This document shows positions 58,287 to 64,000 of a stretch of DNA of 64,000 nt, one piece after another. Source of the stretch: Limnochorda pilosa. Its GTDB lineage: Bacteria > Bacillota > Limnochordia > Limnochordales > Limnochordaceae. Location: assembly GCF_001544015.1 (NCBI RefSeq), contig NZ_AP014924.1, forward strand, positions 2,418,001-2,482,000, written 5' to 3'. Under the pieces are notes generated by a model. The model searched no databases, was not told where the DNA came from, and saw only the letters and a list, made by a program, of their open reading frames with translations. The translations under genes and the position numbers were made by a program. Within the stretch, counting starts at the first letter, position 1; every line of letters begins with the position of its first letter.

Positions 58287-58364
58287 CAGTAAACGCCTCC
58301 CCAGGCAGGCTCCCGGACCGCAATAGCAGATCGACTGGACCGCGCCTGGCGCTCCAGGGAACGA

Positions 58365-59231
58365 TCAGTAGAGCTTGTCCAATACGGCCCGAGCCGTCCG
58401 CTCCGTGGCCTCCTGCGCCGCCTGGCCAAGACGCAGGGAGACTCCGGTGTAGAGCAGATCCAGCACATGGATCTGCGCGATCTTCGTTCGCAACGCGCCG
58501 CCCTCCAAGGGGCTCTCGACCGAACTGGTCAGCAAGGTAATGTCTGACACCTTGGTGATGGGGGAACGGGCCGCGCCGGTGATGCAGATCACCGTGGCCC
58601 CGTGGGACTTCGCGATCGACACGGAGTCAACGGTATCCTGGGTGCTTCCGGAATGGCTGATGCCCACGGCAACATCTCCCTTGCGGAGGTTGGCTGCGGA
58701 CATGGCCTGAAGGTGGCTATCGGAGAAGGCGTCACACGACTTCCCGATGCGGAGGAACTTGTACTTGGCGTCCAGGGCCGTGATGCCTGATGCACCCACA
58801 CCGTAAAACTCGACCCGGGGCGCCTCCGTCAGTACATGGATGGCAGCGGCCAGTTGCCCGAGATCCAGGAGGTGAGCGGTATCCTCCAGCACTTGGACGT
58901 TGAAACGGGTGATCTTGTCCACCACGACGTCCATGGGATCCAGCGGCGAGACCGGGCCCTCCACTCCCTGCGACAGCGCGGCATCGGTGGCAAGGGTCAG
59001 CTTGAGCTCCTGATAACCTGAGAACCCCGCTGCATGAGCGAACCGGATCACCGTCGATTCACCGACGCCGCAGGCATCCGCGAGTTCGGTCACGGATAGG
59101 TACACAACCTGCTGGGGCTGCTCGAGGCAGTAGTCTGCCACCTTCTGCTCAGCAGGCGCGAGCGACGCGTACAGACTTCGGATGCGGGCCCGGGCACCTC
59201 CTCGTGGCGAGCGTTCAGGGGCTTGCTGCAT
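58365..59231 (-). CDS. RpiR-family transcriptional regulator
   Basis: 288 residues from the ATG at 59231, with GGAGGAGGGGAAGG upstream. N-terminal HTH_6 domain: IRSLYASLAPAEQKVADYCL, VTELADACGVGESTVIRFAH. C-terminal SIS domain: VEFYGVGASGITALDAKYKF, AVGISHSGSTQDTVDSVSIA, which binds phosphosugars. It is similar in type to NanR/GlvR regulators. It lies within the operon between NanE and the kinase, so it likely senses ManNAc-6-phosphate or GlcNAc-6-phosphate. Confidence 0.9.
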   Translation of the reverse strand: MQQAPERSPRGGARARIRSLYASLAPAEQKVADYCLEQPQQVVYLSVTELADACGVGESTVIRFAHAAGFSGYQELKLTLATDAALSQGVEGPVSPLDPMDVVVDKITRFNVQVLEDTAHLLDLGQLAAAIHVLTEAPRVEFYGVGASGITALDAKYKFLRIGKSCDAFSDSHLQAMSAANLRKGDVAVGISHSGSTQDTVDSVSIAKSHGATVICITGAARSPITKVSDITLLTSSVESPLEGGALRTKIAQIHVLDLLYTGVSLRLGQAAQEATERTARAVLDKLY

Positions 59232-59272
59232 GCCTTCCCCTCCTCCTGCCGCGAACTGCAGCCGGGAGCACC

Positions 59273-59989
59273 TCAACACGGGGTGGATGCTTTCCTCGGC
59301 CTCACGGCTTCTCGATAACGCTGGGTGAGCCAGGTGATGTCGGTAATCGCCGTCCCTATCACAAGGGCACGTGCGCCCCAGTCCAGGACACGCCCCGCCA
59401 TCTCCGGCGAATGCACTCGGCCCTCCACCACTAGCGGGACCGAGATGCTGCCCGCGATGCTCTCGACCAAGCGCTGGTTGGGTACATCCCAATCCAGCGT
59501 CTCCTCGGTGTATCCGCAGAGGGTGGTGGCGACCAGGTCCGCCCCCAGCTCCGCCGCCCGCTCTGCTTCCCCGAAGGTCGCGATGTCGGCCATCACCGGG
59601 AGGCGCAGCTCCCGGTGAATACGGTCGATCAAGGTTGCTACCGTCTCGCCCCCGGGCCGCGGCCTTGCCGTCGCGTCGATGGCAATGACGTCTGCGCCCG
59701 CTTCTGCCACCTCGCGTGCGTGTGCGAAGGTCGGGGTGATGTAGACATCATAACCTGCCGTGGTCTTCTTGTAGATACCGATGATCGGGACGGTCACGCG
59801 CGTTCGGATGGCCGCCACGTTCCGCGGCAAGTTGGCCCGGATCCCGGAGGCTCCGCCCCGTTCGGCCGCGGCAGCCATGGCGGCCAGCACCTCGGGCGCG
59901 TCCAGCGGCGTACCCTCATCGGCCTGACACGAGACGATCAAGCCTCCGAGAAGGCGGGCAATGACGTCTGATTCCGTCCACGCGTGCAT
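59273..59989 (-). CDS. nanE: N-acetylmannosamine-6-phosphate 2-epimerase
   Basis: 238 residues from the ATG at 59989. NanE converts ManNAc-6-phosphate to GlcNAc-6-phosphate in sialic-acid breakdown. Recognisable blocks: GGLIVSCQADEGTPLDAPEV at the start, ASGIRANLPRNVAAIR, VPIIGIYKKTTAGYDVYITP, IAIDATARPRPGGE, VMADIATFGEAERAAELGAD, VATTLCGYTEET, LVVEGRVHSPEMAGRVLDWG. The catalytic Lys (YKK) and the TIM-barrel phosphate site are intact. Best functional anchor of this operon. Confidence 0.93.
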   Translation of the reverse strand: MHAWTESDVIARLLGGLIVSCQADEGTPLDAPEVLAAMAAAAERGGASGIRANLPRNVAAIRTRVTVPIIGIYKKTTAGYDVYITPTFAHAREVAEAGADVIAIDATARPRPGGETVATLIDRIHRELRLPVMADIATFGEAERAAELGADLVATTLCGYTEETLDWDVPNQRLVESIAGSISVPLVVEGRVHSPEMAGRVLDWGARALVIGTAITDITWLTQRYREAVRPRKASTPC

Positions 59990-60056
59990 CGCAGACCACC
60001 GTCCCTCTGTGTTCTGGCGAGGCTCTCCAACGATCCGATCGTCGTTGCTGCTGCAC

Positions 60057-61064
60057 CTACAACAGCGACACCCGCTGCCCCGAGCGCGCCGACTGGATGA
60101 TCGCCAGCGCGAGGCGGACCGCGTCCACCGAGTCGCGGGGATCGACCGGTACCTCCTCACCCGAGAGCACCGCCGACGCGAAGGCTTCGAGTTCCGCCCG
60201 CAAGTCGCCCATCCGCACGTTCCCAACCGCCGGTTGGTGGAAGTTGTCGGGGAACTCGATACCGGTGCCGGAGACCAGAGCGAGCCCGCTGTACCCTCCG
60301 CTCAGGTAACTGGCTCCCTCTGTTCCCACCACCTCCATCTGGTAGTCGAGCTTGGTGGGAGTCCCGGCTGGAAGGACCCAGGAGCTCTCCACGGCAGCCA
60401 CAGCGCCCGTATCGAAGCGAATGAGGGCGAAGACGCTGTCTTCGGTTCCCAGCGGAGCCAGCAGCTTCTCCACCGACTCGGCGTAGACGGAGACTGGCTT
60501 GTGCGGCCGGAGCATCCAGAGGATGATGTCCAGATCGTGCACGGTCACATGGAGCGCGAGCGGAAGCTCCCCTCGGTACCGGGCGGGCCCCTCGGTGCGG
60601 GGGCTGTTCCGGCGCGCGTAGAGGTGGATCACGTCTCCAAGCTGCCCACTGGCGACGGCATCACGCATTTGCCGGTACTTCGGATCGAAACGCAGCAGGT
60701 GCCCCACCATGAGCTTGACGCCGGCCCTGGAAGCTGCCGAGACGATCGCTTCCGAATCCTCGACCGTCGCGGCGATGGGCTTCTCCAGGAAGATCTGCTT
60801 CCCAGCCTCGGCCGCAGCCAGGACGGGGGCGAGGTGGTCCAGATCGCGCACGCAGATGCTGACCGCATCGATCTCGGGATCGGCAAGCATCTCGCGGTAG
60901 TCCGCGTACGCCTGAACGCCGAACCGTGCACTCATCGCCTGTCGCCGTGCGTCATCGATCTCCGCGATGGCCGCCAAGCGCGTGCTGCGCAACTGGTGCA
61001 GCACCTCCGCGTGCAGCTGCCCCATCCACCCCATGCCGATGATACCGAACCTGAGCGTCTCCAC
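60057..61064 (-). CDS. Gfo/Idh/MocA-family oxidoreductase
   Basis: 335 residues from a GTG at 61064 with GAGGAG 9 bases upstream. N-terminal Rossmann domain: LRFGIIGMGWMGQLHAEVLH; the EKP motif IFLEKPIAATVEDSEAIVSA; C-terminal sugar-binding domain with VHDLDIILWMLRP (catalytic H-x-x-D-type motif). It acts on a sugar with bound NAD(P). Related family members in sialic-acid loci convert 2,7-anhydro-Neu5Ac to Neu5Ac (NanOx/YjhC type), a possible role here. Confidence 0.87.
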   Translation of the reverse strand: METLRFGIIGMGWMGQLHAEVLHQLRSTRLAAIAEIDDARRQAMSARFGVQAYADYREMLADPEIDAVSICVRDLDHLAPVLAAAEAGKQIFLEKPIAATVEDSEAIVSAASRAGVKLMVGHLLRFDPKYRQMRDAVASGQLGDVIHLYARRNSPRTEGPARYRGELPLALHVTVHDLDIILWMLRPHKPVSVYAESVEKLLAPLGTEDSVFALIRFDTGAVAAVESSWVLPAGTPTKLDYQMEVVGTEGASYLSGGYSGLALVSGTGIEFPDNFHQPAVGNVRMGDLRAELEAFASAVLSGEEVPVDPRDSVDAVRLALAIIQSARSGQRVSLL

Positions 61065-61191
61065 AGCCCCACACTCCTCTGCTTTCACGATGCCTTTCAC
61101 TGGTGCGAAAACCCCAACCATCCCGAGAGCGCCGCACGGGGCCGGCGCCCGTTCGACCACGGGTGAAGAATCCGGCCCGTTACAGCGCCAC

Positions 61192-62028
61192 CTACTTGAT
61201 CGCTCCCATGGTCAGGCCGCGAACGAGGTAACGCTGAACCGCCAGACCGAAAACCAGCATGGGCAGCATCACGGTGGTGCCCGCCGCGGCCATGGGTCCC
61301 CAGAGAGTCCCCTGGGCGGTCATGAACGAGGTGATCGCCACCGGTAGTGTCTTGGTCGCGTTTCCCGTGAAGACAAGGGCCGTGATGAACTCGTTCCACG
61401 ACTGGACGAAGATGAAGATGGCGGTGGCCGCGAGCCCCGGCGCCACGATGGGCAGGTCGATCCGCCAGAAGGCCCGGAAGCGTGAGCAGCCGTCCACCTG
61501 GGCGGCATCGTCCAGTTCCTCCGGCAGCTCGCCAAAGAAGCTGCTCATCATCCAAAAGACGAACGCTAGGTTGTAGGCAATCTGGACGGCGGCCAGCGAC
61601 AGGTAGTTGTCCAGCAAGCCGAGGGATCCGAAGATGAGGTACATCGGCAAGATCACCAGGACAGGCGGTGCGATGCGCGTGCTCAGAACGTAGAGCGAGA
61701 GCTGTCTCTTGCCCGTGAAGCGGAACCGCGCCATCGCGTAGGCGGCAGGCGTTCCCAGCAAGAGCGCGCCCGCGGTAGAGAGCAACCCAACCATCAGCGA
61801 GTTCACCAGGTAATTGTCAAAGTTGAACCGGGTGAAGATGGTCACGTAGTTGTCCACGATGGGCCGGAAGATCAGCTGGGGCGGCATGGTGAAAGCTTCC
61901 CGCTCGGTCTTCAGCGAGGTGAGGGCAAGCCACGCGTTCGGCAGAATGGCCACGGCCACCACCACGAAGGCGAGAGCCATGAAGAGGGCTTTCCTCACGC
62001 CCTTCTTGCGGATGGTGTGCGCACTCAT
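61192..62028 (-). CDS. ABC sugar transporter permease (MalG type)
   Basis: 278 residues, six membrane segments (KALFMALAFVVVAVAILPNA). EAA loop ELDDAAQVDGCSRFRAFWRI. C-terminus LVRGLTMGAIK as in the other operons. The start overlaps the MalF-type stop (ATGA). Confidence 0.92.
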   Translation of the reverse strand: MSAHTIRKKGVRKALFMALAFVVVAVAILPNAWLALTSLKTEREAFTMPPQLIFRPIVDNYVTIFTRFNFDNYLVNSLMVGLLSTAGALLLGTPAAYAMARFRFTGKRQLSLYVLSTRIAPPVLVILPMYLIFGSLGLLDNYLSLAAVQIAYNLAFVFWMMSSFFGELPEELDDAAQVDGCSRFRAFWRIDLPIVAPGLAATAIFIFVQSWNEFITALVFTGNATKTLPVAITSFMTAQGTLWGPMAAAGTTVMLPMLVFGLAVQRYLVRGLTMGAIK

Positions 62029-62948
62029 GCGTTCCTGCCCCCCGAGAAGAGAACGCGGTTCACCGCAACCCCCAGGAGCACGCTCACGAGGATCGTGAAC
62101 AGGAAGGCCACTGCGGTGCCGTCGCCAAAGCGGAAGTAGACGAAGCCCACCTTGTAGGCGTACATGCTGAGGTTCTCGGTGACCGTTCCCGGCCCGCCGT
62201 TGGTCATGATGAAGATGAGGTCAAAGGTCTTGAAGGCGTCGAGCGCCCGGATCGTGACCGCAACGGCCAGGGTGGGAGCCAGCTGCGGCAACATCACGGC
62301 CCAGAACGTCTGCCACGGCGACGCGCCGTCGATGGACGCCGCCTCCAGGTGGTCTGGCGACAGGGACTCCAACCCGGCAAGCATCATGAGGATCATGAAC
62401 GGCGTCCACTGCCACACGTCGACGGCGACGACTGCCAGGAGCGACGTGGCCGGGTCTGCCAGCCATGCGTGACTCCCAAGACCGAGAAGGGATGCCGCGT
62501 AGTTGAGGATGCCGGCGTCGGGATCGTAGATCATGCGCCACGTGAGGCCGATGACGACTGGGGTGGTCATCATGGGAATCAGGACCATCGCCCGGGCGAC
62601 CCGCCGCCCGGGAAACTCCTGGCTGAAGAGGATGGCGATGGCAAGCCCCAGCACCGTCTCTAGGCCGACGGCGGTCGTGACGTAGATGAGGGTGGTGAAG
62701 GTTGAACTCCAGAAGCGCCCGGACCCGAGCGCTTCCGCGTAGTTCTCCAGGCCTACGAAGGGGTGACCCGCCATGGGGTTCAGCAGGTCGAACTGGCGCA
62801 GGCTGATGACGATGGCATAGACGAAGGGTACAAAGGTGATGGCCGCAAGGTATACGACCGAGGGGAGCACGAAGGTGAACGGCTCCACGCGCCTGCTCCC
62901 CAGCCGATGGGCAGCCCGAAGCGTGCTGGCTTGAAGGCTTGGCTCCAT
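62025..62948 (-). CDS. ABC sugar transporter permease (MalF type)
   Basis: 307 residues, about six membrane segments (PFTFVLPSVVYLAAITFVPF). EAA loop DHLEAASIDGASPWQTFWAV. C-terminal FRFGDGTAVAFLFTILVSVL. It follows the binding-protein gene after a 117-base gap with a strong hairpin. No ATPase gene is present. Confidence 0.92.
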   Translation of the reverse strand: MEPSLQASTLRAAHRLGSRRVEPFTFVLPSVVYLAAITFVPFVYAIVISLRQFDLLNPMAGHPFVGLENYAEALGSGRFWSSTFTTLIYVTTAVGLETVLGLAIAILFSQEFPGRRVARAMVLIPMMTTPVVIGLTWRMIYDPDAGILNYAASLLGLGSHAWLADPATSLLAVVAVDVWQWTPFMILMMLAGLESLSPDHLEAASIDGASPWQTFWAVMLPQLAPTLAVAVTIRALDAFKTFDLIFIMTNGGPGTVTENLSMYAYKVGFVYFRFGDGTAVAFLFTILVSVLLGVAVNRVLFSGGRNA

Positions 62949-63026
62949 GGTCTCATACCACCGTCCACCGGCCGGGAGCTGGTCGCCTCCAGCCGGATAG
63001 TGTTTCGCGCACCACGTTCCTTGCGG

Positions 63027-63057
63027 CGCGCTCCCCCCAGCGAACAGAGGGAGCGCG
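63027..63057 (-). terminator. Strong hairpin between binding-protein and permease genes
   Basis: CGCGCTCCC pairs perfectly with GGGAGCGCG around a 13-base loop, 9 bases after the binding-protein stop. No U-tract. Same position as the hairpins at 9389 and 52321. Confidence 0.6.
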
Positions 63058-63065
63058 TCGTCTCA

Positions 63066-64000
63066 CTATAGCCCCATGAGCTCCACGATCTGCCGGTTCG
63101 CGTCCCGCATGGCATCTTCCGCCGACCGGCTGCCCGCTAGCACCGAAGAGACAGCGATGCCGACCAGATCGATGATCTGGTTCGATTGCGTGACGTGGGG
63201 AAGGTAGTCGATGTTGCCGTTGTTAATGGCGTCGATCATGGCGTCGGAAAAGGCGCCGTAGCGGCTCTGGAACGTGTCGCTGTCCATGACCGACAGCGAC
63301 GGCACGCCAGCGTTGGGATAGAGCTCGAGCGACTTCAACTGGACCATCTTGTTGGTTGCCCACGAGAGGAACCGCCACGCCTCGTCCTTGTGCCGGCTGA
63401 ACTGGGAGATGAAGAGACCGTGCACCTGAAGCGAGTTCGGGCTACCGATGGTCGCGCGCGTCGCCAGAGGCACCTGCGCGTAACCGACCTTGCCCACGAC
63501 CGACGACTGGGAGGGATCCTCCGCCAGGGCCCCGTTTACCGTGGCGTCGATGGTCATGGCTGCCCGCCCACTCTGGAACTGCAGCCGATTCTCTTCCCAG
63601 CCGTAGGTGGCTACGCCGGACGGGCCGTAACGGCGAAGGATTTCGGCGTAGAACTGGGTCGCGGCGATGGCCTCCGGGCTGTCCAGCGCCGGCCGACCTT
63701 GGTCGTCGAACCACTGGCCCCCGAACGCCCAGAGGAATGCGGCCCACACGTAGACGTTGTGGATGCCCTGGCGCCCACGCAGCGTGATGCCGTACACATC
63801 CCCCTCGCTGCGCTCGTATACCTGGCGAGCCGCTTCCATGAGCTCGTCCATGGTGGTCGGGACGGCGATCCCATACTGCTCGAAGAGATCCTTGCGGTAC
63901 ATCAGGAAGGTGCTCTCTCCGTAGATGGGCAGTCCGTACTGGCTACCGTGGCGGACCATGGCGTTGACGTATCCAGGGACGAAGTCGTGGGTCTCCGCGT
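63066..64000 (-). CDS. ABC sugar transporter, extracellular solute-binding protein (family 1), N-terminus beyond window
   Basis: The frame is open to the window edge (311 residues seen), so the signal peptide and N-lobe start lie beyond 64000. Typical family 1 features: GSQYGLPIYGESTFLMYRKD, LFEQYGIAVPTTMDELMEAA, VWAAFLWAFGGQWFDDQGRP, QSGRAAMTIDATVNGALA, WRFLSWATNKMVQLKSLEL. It is the binding protein of the ManNAc/sialic-acid type importer and probably the first gene of the operon or close to it. Confidence 0.88.
   Translation of the reverse strand, partial: AETHDFVPGYVNAMVRHGSQYGLPIYGESTFLMYRKDLFEQYGIAVPTTMDELMEAARQVYERSEGDVYGITLRGRQGIHNVYVWAAFLWAFGGQWFDDQGRPALDSPEAIAATQFYAEILRRYGPSGVATYGWEENRLQFQSGRAAMTIDATVNGALAEDPSQSSVVGKVGYAQVPLATRATIGSPNSLQVHGLFISQFSRHKDEAWRFLSWATNKMVQLKSLELYPNAGVPSLSVMDSDTFQSRYGAFSDAMIDAINNGNIDYLPHVTQSNQIIDLVGIAVSSVLAGSRSAEDAMRDANRQIVELMGL

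Noticed and set aside
1-64000. CRISPR arrays, tRNA genes and riboswitches.
   Set aside because: No regularly spaced repeats, no cloverleaf-like stretch and no recognisable TPP or other riboswitch core was found by eye; a covariance-model scan would be needed to exclude weak ones.

Overview
The window is 64 kb of uniformly GC-rich bacterial DNA, coded mostly on the minus strand in long operons. The organism looks like a GC-rich, two-membrane (diderm) heterotroph. I infer something like a Limnochordia or other high-GC Firmicutes lineage. A beta-barrel protein ending in Phe (39063-40289) sits behind an RND exporter and an outer-membrane lipoprotein-sorting-like protein. The two complete sugar-binding proteins have plain signal peptides with no lipobox cysteine, which suits a true periplasm. 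The lineage is inference; no complete rRNA gene is present.

Layout. (1) 1-2.3 kb: accessory scraps (Rpn-type nuclease end, tyrosine-recombinase tail, two broken phosphodiesterase copies, a toxin-like gene). (2) 2.4-13.7 kb: a compact ten-gene operon read right to left: LacI regulator, two ABC permeases, binding protein, three tandem ADP-ribosylglycohydrolase paralogues, an AtuA/DUF1446-like protein, DUF4387 and a glycosidase-like/FGE-sulfatase-fold fusion. This is the best candidate for an undescribed system. (3) 13.8-27.1 kb: a gene graveyard of insertion-sequence relics, toxin-antitoxin pieces, recombinase fragments and a 5S rRNA fragment, often joined to each other. Intact genes survive among them: a DUF433/DUF5615 pair, a nucleotidyltransferase pair, a VOC protein, TenA and a PAP2 phosphatase. 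(4) 27.1-33.5 kb: an IclR-controlled hydantoin-type operon (AroM, racemase, DUF917, double nitrilase, NCS1 permease). (5) 33.7-34.9 kb: AzlCD exporter beside a truncated VOC copy. (6) 35.1-40.3 kb: TetR regulator with a near-perfect promoter and operator, RND exporter, sorting protein, barrel. (7) 40.9-45.7 kb: nucleotidyltransferase, SCP2 protein, alcohol and aldehyde dehydrogenases, APH-type kinase. (8) 45.7-54.5 kb: a GntR-controlled amino-sugar operon (ABC importer, M20 deacetylase, PfkB kinase, SIS isomerase/deaminase, lone GatZ-like protein). (9) 54.6-57.2 kb: superoxide-dismutase relic, MFS/spermidine-synthase fusion, PAQR protein. (10) 57.3-64 kb: an N-acetylmannosamine or sialic-acid type operon (ABC importer, Gfo/Idh oxidoreductase, NanE, RpiR, ROK kinase), cut by the window end.

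How the genes work together. Three independent sugar operons share a design: own regulator, two permeases and binding protein but no ATPase gene, which implies a shared ATPase elsewhere. Each also has a strong hairpin just 3' of the binding-protein gene. Each encodes a distinct catabolic route. Operon 8 can be read as uptake, deacetylation, phosphorylation, deamination and 4-epimerisation of an N-acetylhexosamine to fructose 6-phosphate. Operon 10 can be read as conversion of a sialic-acid-related sugar to GlcNAc-6-phosphate. The substrate of operon 2 is unknown but probably carries an N- or O-ribosyl-like bond.
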